From Dyadobacter diqingensis (GTDB taxonomy: Bacteria > Bacteroidota > Bacteroidia > Cytophagales > Spirosomataceae): 64,000 nucleotides of DNA. Under the pieces are notes generated by a model. It was not told the DNA's origin. It ran no database searches and saw only the letters and a program-made list of their open reading frames with translations. The DNA lies in NCBI RefSeq assembly GCF_024220585.1, contig NZ_JAMXKF010000001.1:186001-250000 (forward strand). The letters run 5' to 3'. The position numbers and the translations under genes are program-made. Every line of letters starts with the position of its first letter. Position 1 is the first letter of the stretch. This document shows positions 19,748 to 28,666 of this stretch, in pieces.

Positions 19748-21121
19748 TTATTTGCGGTTTCTGACGTACCAATCCCTGAAACTTTCTTTTGGCGGCTCGG
19801 GCATTTCGCGTTGTTTGTACCAGGGGTTCAACGAATTGTTTACCATAAATGGCAGCGTTCGCATCACAGAGCGCCCAAGCCTGCCCGACCACTGATAGAA
19901 CCGTGGCTGGGAAAGCACCATCGACATGGCTTTAATCCCGATTTCCTTGGCCTGCGGAACATGCCCACCCTGCACCAAAACCTGTCTCCATTTGTAGAGC
20001 TGGTCATGAATGTCAATTTTCACAGGACAAACATTCGAGCAGCTTCCGCAAAGTGTACTGGCAAAAGGAAGATCCGCGTTTTTGGTCATATCCAGGTTTG
20101 GCGCCAGAATCGACCCGATTGGACCAGCCACTGCATTATGATAACTATGCCCTCCGCTTCTGCGGTAAACCGGACAGGTATTCATGCAGGCGCCGCAGCG
20201 GATACATTTCAGTGAATTGCGGAAATCAGCACGCCCCAGCTGGGTACTTCTGCCGTTATCGACAATAACCAAATGCATTTCCTGCCCCTGGCGCGGTGTC
20301 TTGAAATGGCTGCTATAAGTAGTGATCGGCTGCCCTGTTGCACTTCTGGCAAGCAATCTTAAAAAAACGCCCAGATGTGCCTGCAACGGAATAATTTTCT
20401 CAAAACCCATGCAGGCGATGTGTACGTCGGCCAGGTGCGCGCCCATATCGGCATTTCCTTCGTTGGTACACACAACAAATGCACCTGTTTCGGCAACCGC
20501 GAAATTCACGCCGGTAAGGGCTGCTCTTCGGGTAAGAAACTTATCCCGTAAATGCTGACGTGCGGCTTCGGTCAGATATTGCGGATCTGTCGCTCCGGCA
20601 TCTGTTCCCAAATGTTCATGGAAAAGATCGCCAATATCTTTCTTCTTTAAATGTATAGCAGGCAACACGATATGACTCGGAGGCTCCTGACGGAGCTGAA
20701 CAATCCTTTCTCCAAGATCGGTATCAATAACCTCGATACCATTTTGAGAAAGAAATTCATTCATATGACATTCCTCAGTAAGCATCGACTTGCTTTTAAC
20801 CATCTTGTCAACCTTGCGTTGCTTCAGAATAGCCAGGACAATTTCGTTATGCTCCTTTGCATCAGCCGCCCAATGTACATGCACACCATTAGCTTTTGCG
20901 TTTTTTTCAAAAGTTTCAAGCAGATCGTCCATATGAGAAAGCACATAGTGCTTTATCTGTGAAGCAGTTTCCCGAAGCTCTTCCCATTCAGGCAGCAGTT
21001 TCGAAGAAATATCCCGCTTTTTGCGCACGAACCACAGGGTTTCGTCATGCCAGTCTACATAGGATTCGTCTTTATTGAAGGTCTCTGAGGCCTCGGCATG
21101 TTCAATTACAGCTTTCGACAT
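19748..21121 (-). CDS. lutB: LutB-type iron-sulfur protein of lactate utilization
   Basis: 457 residues. A LUD domain (about 70-295, with FAVAETGAFVVCTNEGNAD) is followed by a two-cluster ferredoxin module, CIRCGACMNTCPVY and CGSCSNVCPVK. A short C-terminal region ends in PPKESFRDWYVRNRK, typical for LutB. It is the electron-transfer core of the LutABC lactate dehydrogenase. lutA lies 0.7 kb upstream on the same strand, separated by a + strand gene. Confidence 0.93.
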   Translation of the reverse strand: MSKAVIEHAEASETFNKDESYVDWHDETLWFVRKKRDISSKLLPEWEELRETASQIKHYVLSHMDDLLETFEKNAKANGVHVHWAADAKEHNEIVLAILKQRKVDKMVKSKSMLTEECHMNEFLSQNGIEVIDTDLGERIVQLRQEPPSHIVLPAIHLKKKDIGDLFHEHLGTDAGATDPQYLTEAARQHLRDKFLTRRAALTGVNFAVAETGAFVVCTNEGNADMGAHLADVHIACMGFEKIIPLQAHLGVFLRLLARSATGQPITTYSSHFKTPRQGQEMHLVIVDNGRSTQLGRADFRNSLKCIRCGACMNTCPVYRRSGGHSYHNAVAGPIGSILAPNLDMTKNADLPFASTLCGSCSNVCPVKIDIHDQLYKWRQVLVQGGHVPQAKEIGIKAMSMVLSQPRFYQWSGRLGRSVMRTLPFMVNNSLNPWYKQREMPEPPKESFRDWYVRNRK

Positions 21122-21246
21122 GGTTTGTTAACAAATAGATAATAGTATTTTTTAAAGAATCTCAATTGCACTTTTCACATTCATTGTATTATTCCAAGTT
21201 TGATAATTGTTAAATAAACAACTTTTTACAAATCGAGAAAAAGCTA

Positions 21247-21277
21247 TTTTACTGTATTGCAATATGTTGTAATTTTG
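21247..21277 (+). promoter_or_regulatory. Candidate promoter of the small secreted-protein gene
   Basis: A -7 box TAATTTTG (21270-21277) matches TAnnTTTG, with a T-rich -33 region TTTT (21247-21250) 19 bases upstream. It would leave a leader of about 80 bases before the ATG at 21364. Confidence 0.5.
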
Positions 21278-21363
21278 ATTCAACAAAGTTTTTTGATCGG
21301 GGCATCAGAGTCTGATCAAAGTTTTATTTAACTTTTTTTAGACGCAATTAAATTTTCACTCCT

Positions 21364-21759
21364 ATGAAAACCAAAAACACTCTCTTTTCAGCTGCCTTGA
21401 TTGGTATGCTTATATCAGGTTCAGCATTTACTTCTAATGCACAAACCGCCATCGCAACTGCGGACAAAACTGAGTCAACAAATAACAAGTTGAACGTTCT
21501 GCAAGTTAAACCTATGCAATTCCGAGTTTCCTATAATAATGCACAAGCAAACACTGTAATCGTACGTATTCTGGACACAGACAAAAATGTTCTTTTTTCA
21601 GAAAACAAACGTGCTGAGGCAAGCTATGTGAAATATTTCGATCTTTCGACGCTTTTGGACGGTACTTATACCTTCGAAATTACGGACGGAAAAGAGAAGT
21701 CTTCACAAACGTTTGATATCTTGACAAAAACGAGCCGTGTCGTTTCTTCAATCAACTAA
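21364..21759 (+). CDS. Small secreted protein of unknown function
   Basis: 131 residues. A signal peptide (KNTLFSAALIGMLISGSAF) ends near SNAQ. The mature part of about 100 residues is predicted mostly beta (LQVKPMQFRVSYNN, NTVIVRILDTDKNVLFSE, YTFEITDGKEKSSQTFDI) and looks like a single immunoglobulin-like domain, as in sorting or fibronectin-type domains of Bacteroidota. It has no cysteine. Specific family not recognised. It has its own promoter and interrupts the lutA-lutBC arrangement on the opposite strand. Confidence 0.8.
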   Translation: MKTKNTLFSAALIGMLISGSAFTSNAQTAIATADKTESTNNKLNVLQVKPMQFRVSYNNAQANTVIVRILDTDKNVLFSENKRAEASYVKYFDLSTLLDGTYTFEITDGKEKSSQTFDILTKTSRVVSSIN

Positions 21760-21800
21760 CGACTGAGGCTTCTCAGATTCTGGATTCCGTAAACTTTGTA

Positions 21801-21835
21801 AAATGCCGGTGCTCAATGATTGGGTACCGGTATTT
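21801..21835. terminator. Hairpin between the secreted-protein gene and lutA
   Basis: AAATGCCGGT pairs with ACCGGTATTT (one G-T pair), and the inner bases GCTCAAT / ATTGGGT extend the stem. On the + strand it runs into TGTTTTAT. It overlaps the 3' end of lutA, so it can serve both convergent genes. Confidence 0.65.
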
Positions 21836-22589
21836 GTTTTATAGCACTGTTCAGGATTTCGGCAATGTGTTTAACCTGAACCGCAGAATTTTTTCGTTTC
21901 AAAATACCTTCCAAATGAAGCAGACAGCTCATGTCTGATCCCGTAATGTATTCGGCGTTGTGACGGATATGGTCAGCAACCCTGTCTTTTCCCATTTTCA
22001 CAGAAACGGCTTCTTCACTCACACAAAACGTCCCGCCAAAACCGCAGCATTCATCTTTTCTGTCAAGGTCAACCAGTTCCAGCCCGTGCACTTTCTTTAA
22101 CAAATTCTCAGGTTTGTTATAAGGAGCCGCGTTCAGTTCCGACATTTGCGAAAGATGAAGTCCGCGCTGCCCATGACAGCCCTGGTGCAAACCAACACGA
22201 TGCGGAAAGTCTGCCGCGATTTCTTCAATTTTCAATACATCGGTAATAAACTCAATAAGCTCATAGACTTTCCTGCGAACCTTTTGGGACTCTTCCGGGC
22301 GGTTTTCCAACTTTAAATGATCTTTGATATGCAGCACGCAACTTCCCGAAGGAGACACCACGTAGTCAAATTCTGCAAATGAATCGTAAAACAAGTTGTT
22401 GCAATCCTTGGTCAGATGCTCAAATCCGGAGTTTGCCATTGGCTGTCCGCAGCAGGTCTGATTTAATGGAAAACCGACTTTACAACCCAGTTTTTCCAAT
22501 AATTCCAGCGTTGCAATGCCAACCTGCGGATAAAACTGATCTACGTAACAAGGAATAAATAATCCGATTTTCAAATGTGAATAATCCAT
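21813..22589 (-). CDS. lutA: LutA-type (Fe-S) oxidoreductase of lactate utilization
   Basis: 258 residues with two CCG domains, LNQTCCGQPMANSGF and KDECCGFGGTFCV, the cysteine-rich signature of LutA and glycolate/heterodisulfide reductase subunits. The N-terminus KIGLFIPCYVDQFYPQVG is also typical. It is the third LutABC component. It starts 3 bases after the endonuclease-like gene, so the two are cotranscribed. Being apart from lutBC is unusual, since lutABC is commonly one operon. Confidence 0.92.
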   Translation of the reverse strand: MDYSHLKIGLFIPCYVDQFYPQVGIATLELLEKLGCKVGFPLNQTCCGQPMANSGFEHLTKDCNNLFYDSFAEFDYVVSPSGSCVLHIKDHLKLENRPEESQKVRRKVYELIEFITDVLKIEEIAADFPHRVGLHQGCHGQRGLHLSQMSELNAAPYNKPENLLKKVHGLELVDLDRKDECCGFGGTFCVSEEAVSVKMGKDRVADHIRHNAEYITGSDMSCLLHLEGILKRKNSAVQVKHIAEILNSAIKQIPVPNH

Positions 22590-22592
22590 ATT

Positions 22593-23375
22593 TTACCAAA
22601 ATTCAATCGTTGCCATAATGGGATAATGATCAGAAACTTCCGGGTGATTTTTAATAACCTTATATCTCTTCACTCTCACCTTGTTGTTCATCAATACAAA
22701 AATATAATCGAGCCTGTCGCCGGGCAGGCCTTCACTCCAGGTTTCCATCTGAGAGCCGCGGGCAGCGTCCTGCCACTTCTTCCGGAATGAAAAATAGGGT
22801 TGTTCGTTGGGGCGCGCTCCCATATCCATCCCTAAAACCACCGGCTGAATACTCGATTCCAGTAAGCGGTTTACAAAAGCAGCCTGCAAGGCCCTGTCGA
22901 CCACCGACGCATATTCCAGACGTGCATTACAAAAACGAAAGGTCAGGTTCTTTGCCACGCGGATCAGTCCGCATTGCAAAACCCGGGCATCAGATCCCTT
23001 TGTCATCGGCAAATTGAACTTTTGCGTTTTTTCAAAAGGCCATTTCGACAATAGACCCACCCCTTGCGACCCATGCTCCGTGCTGTCTGCTACACCATAG
23101 GCATAATACATGCCCGTCTGAATAGCAAGCTGCCTCATCTGAAACTGTACTTTCCCGTTATTTTTTAAACTATCTACTGCCTGCAAGGCAATCAGCTGAG
23201 GTGAGTTTTCTTTTATTATTTTCAAAATCCCCATCAGATTCGACTCGTCGTTCAAATCCAGGCCATGACGGACATTGAAACTCATTACCTTGATCTCAAC
23301 CGGCCGACGAGGCTGTGAGGAAAACAAGGTGATGGTTAAACATATTAAGCTGATAATCAGTACTAACTTTTTCAA
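22593..23375 (-). CDS. Exported endonuclease/exonuclease/phosphatase family protein
   Basis: 260 residues. A hydrophobic N-terminus (KKLVLIISLICLTITLFSS) marks export. The domain begins with KVMSFNVRHGLDLNDESN and ends with the catalytic HPEVSDHYPIMATIEFW. VVLGMDMGARPNEQPY fits the GDxN region, with Asp-Met where many members have Asp-Phe-Asn. Substrates in this family range from nucleic acids to phospholipids and sugar phosphates; none can be assigned here. It lies between the mutarotase gene (188 bases) and lutA (3 bases). Confidence 0.82.
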   Translation of the reverse strand: MKKLVLIISLICLTITLFSSQPRRPVEIKVMSFNVRHGLDLNDESNLMGILKIIKENSPQLIALQAVDSLKNNGKVQFQMRQLAIQTGMYYAYGVADSTEHGSQGVGLLSKWPFEKTQKFNLPMTKGSDARVLQCGLIRVAKNLTFRFCNARLEYASVVDRALQAAFVNRLLESSIQPVVLGMDMGARPNEQPYFSFRKKWQDAARGSQMETWSEGLPGDRLDYIFVLMNNKVRVKRYKVIKNHPEVSDHYPIMATIEFW

Positions 23376-23563
23376 TCTATCAAATAGCTAAGTAAAACGC
23401 CTCCTGTCAAACCGTAATTTAAAACCATTGGATTAAAAACTACAATCTGTATTGGGTTAATTCCTAAGAAGTTTCTACCTAACTTTTGTTGAGTAACGCT
23501 GGTCTTTGCTAGTTTTAAAAGCTATTTTTCAATTGCGGCTAAAATTATTACGCTCATTTTTTG

Positions 23564-23896
23564 CTAAACCAAAGCAAAAATCTTGTCCATTAAAACCCAT
23601 TTCTCACCTTCTTTGGCAGATGGCAGGGCTTGCTGGTATTTCCACATAAGCTGCTCCCAAACCTGAACATCCGGATTGGCCGCATCCATTGCGCTTTTTG
23701 TTTCAAAACTAAAATCATCGACTGTCTCCATGATCATAAACAGCCGGTTTTCAATCCGGTAAAGCTCCATCTGCGTAATTCCCGCATCCAGAATACTTTT
23801 CTTGATCTCCGGACGTGGCACGCGGTGATGCTCTTCATACTCAGCAATCATTTTCGCGTCGTCGACCAAATCCAGAGCAAGGCAATATCTTTTCAT
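23564..23896 (-). CDS. RhaM-like sugar mutarotase
   Basis: 110 residues of the L-rhamnose mutarotase family, a small dimeric alpha/beta-barrel fold. Visible features are KRYCLALDLVDDAKMIAEYEEHH, with the conserved His pair, and MELYRIENRLFMIMET. It interconverts anomers of deoxysugars. The neighbouring lactonase and dehydratase suggest L-fucose, L-rhamnose or a similar sugar as substrate. It starts 12 bases after the lactonase gene, in the same operon. Confidence 0.87.
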   Translation of the reverse strand: MKRYCLALDLVDDAKMIAEYEEHHRVPRPEIKKSILDAGITQMELYRIENRLFMIMETVDDFSFETKSAMDAANPDVQVWEQLMWKYQQALPSAKEGEKWVLMDKIFALV

Positions 23897-23908
23897 CTTT
23901 ATATTTCT

Positions 23909-24736
23909 TTAATCGAGCGAATAAAACTTAGCAGCATTTTCTCCCCAGATCTTATTCTGTTCGTTTTTTGAAAGCTTTGACACATAGTTAACCAGAACAT
24001 CTTTCATGGCGCCATATTCAGCCGCGACCAGACACACGGGCCAGTCCGAACCAAACATGAGCCGATTTACTCCAAAGGCTTCAAAAACAACATCCAGATA
24101 AGGCACAAAATCAGCGTTCTGCCACGAATACCAGTCTGCCTCCGTAACCATCCCGGAAATTTTGCAACTTACATTCGGAAGTTCGGCCAATTTTTTGATG
24201 TCCTTAGCCCAAGGTTCAATTTCGCCCTTTTTAATATAGGGTTTGGCAATATGATCGAGCACAAAACGTACATTGGGAAGCTGTTTTGCAAAAGTGTAAC
24301 TGGCTTCAAGCTGCGTCGGATAAACAAGGATATCATAGGTAAAGTCAAATGCAACCAACTGCCCTACCCCTTTTACAAAATCGGATTGAAGCAAAAAGTC
24401 GTCTGGCTCGCCCTGTACAATATGCCTGAAACCTTTCAGCTTCTCAAACTGCGAACAAACCTCCAGGCGCTCATACAAATTCTCTGCACGAAGATCTATC
24501 CAGCCCACTACCCCCTTGATGAAATCATCCGCCTCGGCGAGCTGTAACAAAAACTCCGTTTCCGTATTGGACTGATCGGCCTGAACCGCCACGCACCCAT
24601 CTACGCCATTTTGCTCCAAAACAGGTTTCAAATCAGCCGGCAGGAAATTCTGGCGGATTTTTTGCATCTCCGGCGAAATCCAGGAATCTCTTACCGGATC
24701 ATAAATCCAGAAATGCTGATGGGAATCAATTACCAT
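23909..24736 (-). CDS. Amidohydrolase-2 family lactonase, probably L-fucono-1,5-lactonase type
   Basis: 275 residues. The metal-binding start is VIDSHQHFWIYDP (HxH). Further conserved pieces are GCVAVQADQSNTETEFLL, FVLDHIAKP (metal or catalytic His) and MFGSDWPVC (the conserved Asp at the barrel end). Members of this group open sugar lactones such as L-fuconolactone or L-rhamnonolactone. The role is inferred from the surrounding dehydratase, SDR and FAH genes. Confidence 0.87.
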   Translation of the reverse strand: MVIDSHQHFWIYDPVRDSWISPEMQKIRQNFLPADLKPVLEQNGVDGCVAVQADQSNTETEFLLQLAEADDFIKGVVGWIDLRAENLYERLEVCSQFEKLKGFRHIVQGEPDDFLLQSDFVKGVGQLVAFDFTYDILVYPTQLEASYTFAKQLPNVRFVLDHIAKPYIKKGEIEPWAKDIKKLAELPNVSCKISGMVTEADWYSWQNADFVPYLDVVFEAFGVNRLMFGSDWPVCLVAAEYGAMKDVLVNYVSKLSKNEQNKIWGENAAKFYSLD

Positions 24737-24796
24737 TTTTTACATTTTATGTTGCTCCGCTATGGACAATAAATGCCCATAGCGAAAAATATCTGT

Positions 24797-25660
24797 TTAA
24801 ACTGCTTTGTAAGGAACTGCCTCCTGCTTCTGCTCACCCAATCCTTCGATGCCAAGCTCAACGATATCGCCTGGTTTCAGATAAAGCTGTGGTTTCATGC
24901 CCAATCCAACTCCGGCTGGCGTTCCTGTCGAAATCACATCACCCGGCAGCAGCGTCATAAACTGGCTTAGATAACTTACCAGAAAACCAACCTGGAAGAT
25001 CATATCAGAAGTGTTGCTATCCTGAATTTTGTTGCCGTTCAGCGACAACCACAGATCAAGGTTATTGGCATTTGGAATATCAGAAGTAGTAACCAAATAC
25101 GGCCCGATAGGCGCGAAAGTGTCATTACTTTTTCCTTTTACCCATTGGCCACCACGCTCCAGCTGATAAGCGCGTTCTGAATAATCGTTATGAACCGCAT
25201 AACCAGCCACATAACTCAAAGCATCAGCTTGTTCTACATAACTTGCTTTTTTGCCGATCACAACCGCCAGCTCAACTTCCCAGTCTGTCTTTTCAGAACC
25301 ACGTGGAATAACAACTTGGTCATTAGGTCCTACCAACGCCGAAGTCGATTTAAAAAATACGATTGGCTCTTTTGGCAATTCTGTTGCACCGGATTCATAA
25401 GCGTGTTTCGCATAATTCATTCCGATACACACGATTTTAGATGGACGGGCAATACAGGAACCGAAACGGAATCCCGGTTCAATGCGCGGTGCTGATGCCG
25501 AATTTGAAGTCAGCCAGTCAGCCAGACGGTTTAATCCGTCGGTCGCAAAAAATTTCTCGTTATAATCTTCACCAAAAGCAGACACATCCAGCAACTCGCC
25601 AGATGATAATACTACACCAGGTTTTTCTTGTTCGTAAGCTCCAAAGCGGAAAAGTTTCAT
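24797..25660 (-). CDS. Fumarylacetoacetate hydrolase family protein, probable 2,4-diketo-3-deoxy-L-fuconate hydrolase
   Basis: About 287 residues from the ATG at 25660 (MKLFRFGAYEQEKPG); the frame extends 11 codons further upstream, but that part is not conserved in type. The FAH core shows KIVCIGMNYAKHA, PIVFFKSTSALVGP, WEVELAVVIGKKA and the C-terminal STGTPAGVG. In Xanthomonas the comparable enzyme splits 2,4-diketo-3-deoxy-L-fuconate to pyruvate and L-lactate. That function is inferred here from neighbours; FAH members also act on many other acyl-pyruvates. Confidence 0.85.
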   Translation of the reverse strand: MKLFRFGAYEQEKPGVVLSSGELLDVSAFGEDYNEKFFATDGLNRLADWLTSNSASAPRIEPGFRFGSCIARPSKIVCIGMNYAKHAYESGATELPKEPIVFFKSTSALVGPNDQVVIPRGSEKTDWEVELAVVIGKKASYVEQADALSYVAGYAVHNDYSERAYQLERGGQWVKGKSNDTFAPIGPYLVTTSDIPNANNLDLWLSLNGNKIQDSNTSDMIFQVGFLVSYLSQFMTLLPGDVISTGTPAGVGLGMKPQLYLKPGDIVELGIEGLGEQKQEAVPYKAV

Positions 25661-25807
25661 AGGTTCTAGGTTTTGGCTGTTAGCTTCTGGCAAGTAGCCG
25701 TTTTATGGGTATTAAAATAATTTTATTATAACTTTCGAGAATGACCTGATTTCATTATCTATTGGGTGTCAACTGGCATCTAATAGCTAAACACCAATCG
25801 CTAAAAG

Positions 25808-26581
25808 CTAATTATTCAATTTCTCAAATCCCCCGTCAATCAAATAATCACAACCTGTGATGAACGATGCTTCGTCTGAGCATAGGTATAATGCCAATGC
25901 ACCGATTTCGTCGGGTTTGGCCATTCGGCCGATTGGTTGCGTTTTCGAGAGTTTTTCAAACATCTCAGCTTCCTGTCCCGGGTAATTTTTTGAAATAAAC
26001 CCGTCCACAAAAGGTGTATGCACACGCGCCGGAGAAACGCTGTTGCAGCGGATTCCGTCGGCCAGATAATCTTTGGCAACAGACAAAGTCATGGAATAAA
26101 CCGCCCCCTTGGCCGTCGAATAGGCAAAACGATCTGGTATACCGACTGTCGCCGCAATGGATGCCATATTCAGGATCACGCCACCGCCCGCTTTTTTCAA
26201 ATGCGGGATCGTTGCAAACAAGCAGTTATACACGCCTTTGACATTAACGTTGATCACTCTGTCAAAATCCGTTTCAGCTGTATTGTCAGCCCGGCCAACA
26301 TGCGCGATTCCGGCATTGTTGACAAGAATATTAATCGTTTGCTGTGCAGCAATTCCATCAATAACATTAACAACATCAGCTTGCTTTGAAATATCAATGG
26401 CGTGTGCCTCAGCGCTTCCACCCTGTTTTTTTATATCTTCTGCAACCTGATTGGCAAGATCAATATTAAGTTCCAGAATATGAACATGCGCTCCTTGTTT
26501 CGCGAAAGTCTGCGAAATGGCCAGGCCAATTCCGCTTGCACCTCCCGTTACCAAAGCCACTTTGCCGGTTAAATCAAACAT
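25808..26581 (-). CDS. Short-chain dehydrogenase, probable 2-keto-3-deoxy-L-fuconate dehydrogenase
   Basis: 257 residues, classical SDR. Cofactor motif TGGASGIGLAIS, then NNAGIAHVG, and active-site Tyr-Lys in YSTAKGAVYS. The segment ARVHTPFVDGFISKNYPG and the end CDYLIDGGF fit the 2-keto-3-deoxy-L-fuconate dehydrogenase group. It would oxidise the C4 hydroxyl to give the diketo acid used by the FAH protein downstream. It lies between the dehydratase (108 bases) and FAH genes on the same strand. Confidence 0.88.
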   Translation of the reverse strand: MFDLTGKVALVTGGASGIGLAISQTFAKQGAHVHILELNIDLANQVAEDIKKQGGSAEAHAIDISKQADVVNVIDGIAAQQTINILVNNAGIAHVGRADNTAETDFDRVINVNVKGVYNCLFATIPHLKKAGGGVILNMASIAATVGIPDRFAYSTAKGAVYSMTLSVAKDYLADGIRCNSVSPARVHTPFVDGFISKNYPGQEAEMFEKLSKTQPIGRMAKPDEIGALALYLCSDEASFITGCDYLIDGGFEKLNN

Positions 26582-26689
26582 GTATTTTACAATTAAATAA
26601 TAAGATCAAGAGTCTGAATAAAAAGACCGATGATTAAAAACTTTACTCCCCGGGATAAATCCCGGGGCTACAAAATGCGCTATAACCGA

Positions 26690-28342
26690 TTAAAGCGAAA
26701 CACCTCTTTTCCATGGAATAAAGTCATCCTGGCCAAGCTGCTGTGCTTTTGTCAGTTCACCACTGGCAACCCGGATTACATATTCCAATAAATGGTCGGC
26801 ATTTTGCTCCAAAGACTGAGAACCATCCACTACCGGACCGCAGTCAAAATCGATCACATCCGGCATACGATTTGCCAGAATAGTATTGGTGGCCACTTTT
26901 GCGACCGGACAAATCGGGTTCCCGGTCGGAGTGCCCAACCCGGTTGTGAAAAGAATGATATTGGCACCAGCTGCTGTTTGTCCTGTTGTTGCTTCCACGT
27001 CATTGCCTGGCGTGCAAACCAACGCCAAACCCGGCTCTGTTGCTCTTTCTGTATAATTTAAAACGTCGGAAATATAAGCGTTACCACCTTTTTTAGCAGC
27101 TCCGGCCGATTTAATCGCGTCGGTGATCAGACCGTCTTTGATATTACCCGGCGATGGGTTGAAGGCAAATGCTGAACCCACGGCTTCTGCTTTCCCTGCA
27201 TAGTCACGCATAAGTTTCTCAAACTTGGCAGCCTTTTCTTCGGTAACACAGCGGTTAAGCAATTCCTGTTCCACACCGTTAAGTTCTGGAAACTCCGCCA
27301 AAAGCGTTTGTCCACCCAGCCCTACCACGATATCAGACAAATGTCCAAGAACCGGATTCGCTGAAATTCCTGAAAAACCATCAGAACCTCCGCACTTCAA
27401 TCCAACCGAAAGTTTTGACAACGGAGCTGGCTCGCGTTCCTGCTTGTTCATTTCCGTCAAACCAAGGAAAGTTGACTTGATCGCACCGGAAACCAGTGAA
27501 TATTCAGTTCCTTTCTGATGCTCAAAAGCATAAAATGGCTTGTTAAAATTCGGATCACGCTTTTTGATTTCGTCCTCCAAAGTTTGAAGCTCCGAATTCT
27601 GACAACCCAGGCTCAAAACTGTAATCCCCGCAACGTTAGGATGCACGGCATAGGCGGCAAAAAGCGCACATAACGTGTTCGCATCTGTACGTGTACCGCC
27701 GCAGCCGCCTTCATGTGTCAGGAATTTAATTCCGTCAACATTGGGGAACGGACGATTTTTTGTCTGCTGCTCTCGGGTTGGCTCTGTAAAACCACCCAGA
27801 TTTTGCATGCGTGACATATCACCTGACTGATAAGCTTTCAAAAATTCGGCTACCTGGCCGCGGTACATATCCGTTTGTGCATAACCAAGCTCACGCTCAA
27901 AAGCGTCTTTCATGATCAGCACATTGCGGTTTTCACAAAATACCAAAGGAAGAACCAGCCAGTAGTTGTAAGTCCCCACACGTCCGTCGGCACGGTGATA
28001 TCCGTTAAAAGTCCGGCCCTGCCAGCGGCTTACATCGGGTTGGGTATATAAATATGGTTTACGGTTCGCCGTGCTGTAATCCTGCGAATCGTGTTTTAAA
28101 TTGAAAGTCGTAATCGGCTCACCGCGTTTGATCGGCTGTTTTGCTCTTCCCACCAAAACACCGTACATAATGATCGCACCGCCCGTTTCTATATCTTCCG
28201 TTACAAACTTATGCTTGGAAGAAACGCCATAAGGCAAAAGATAACGCACACCATCCCACTCTGCCTCGGCACCTGTCGGGATATCCCTTAATGCAACGAT
28301 AACATTATCAGCAGGATGAATTTTTAAAAGATTGGACGCCAT
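26690..28342 (-). CDS. UxaA-family (altronate/galactarate type) sugar-acid dehydratase
   Basis: About 550 residues from the ATG at 28342 (MASNLLKIHPADN); the open frame extends 24 codons further but is not family-like. An N-terminal SAF domain (about 1-95) is joined to the catalytic part with GRVGTYNYWLVLPLVFCENRNV, THEGGCGGTRTDANT, LGCQNSELQTLE, LKCGGSDGFSGISANP and TTGLGTPTGNPICPV. UxaA proteins dehydrate D-altronate to 2-keto-3-deoxygluconate with an iron centre. Here the neighbours suggest a 6-deoxysugar acid such as L-fuconate, replacing the enolase-superfamily dehydratase of other bacteria. It is the first gene of the minus-strand operon and is divergent from the AraC gene. Confidence 0.88.
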   Translation of the reverse strand: MASNLLKIHPADNVIVALRDIPTGAEAEWDGVRYLLPYGVSSKHKFVTEDIETGGAIIMYGVLVGRAKQPIKRGEPITTFNLKHDSQDYSTANRKPYLYTQPDVSRWQGRTFNGYHRADGRVGTYNYWLVLPLVFCENRNVLIMKDAFERELGYAQTDMYRGQVAEFLKAYQSGDMSRMQNLGGFTEPTREQQTKNRPFPNVDGIKFLTHEGGCGGTRTDANTLCALFAAYAVHPNVAGITVLSLGCQNSELQTLEDEIKKRDPNFNKPFYAFEHQKGTEYSLVSGAIKSTFLGLTEMNKQEREPAPLSKLSVGLKCGGSDGFSGISANPVLGHLSDIVVGLGGQTLLAEFPELNGVEQELLNRCVTEEKAAKFEKLMRDYAGKAEAVGSAFAFNPSPGNIKDGLITDAIKSAGAAKKGGNAYISDVLNYTERATEPGLALVCTPGNDVEATTGQTAAGANIILFTTGLGTPTGNPICPVAKVATNTILANRMPDVIDFDCGPVVDGSQSLEQNADHLLEYVIRVASGELTKAQQLGQDDFIPWKRGVSL

Positions 28343-28666
28343 AGTCTCAATAGAAATAAGTATTAATAAATGTTCATGATGTGAATCTGAAATAACTTCA
28401 CGCAAAAGGAACACACTTCCCTGTTTAACAGAGACGAGTTATTCAGCTTTTACCCGGCATAGCTAAAGCATACATCTTAATTATATACTGCAAATATGCC
28501 GAAATAGTACATGTTGTTATCCAAAATAAAAATACCAATATTTCTTATTGAATTTTAACACAAATGAATAGAAATATAAAGAGGCGTTGTTTCATAATTA
28601 TAGCAAATTTTTCAATAATTTTGGCATAAATATTAACCTAACTGATAAAATATTGTCATTTTAACT
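28343..28666. promoter_or_regulatory. Divergent promoter region between the UxaA operon and the AraC regulator
   Basis: 324 bases, AT-rich, no gene. A -7 box TAATTTTG at 28616-28623 lies 43 bases before the AraC start. No clear -7 box was found for the minus-strand operon. The region is the natural place for the regulator's binding sites; I could not define a repeat pair. Confidence 0.5.
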
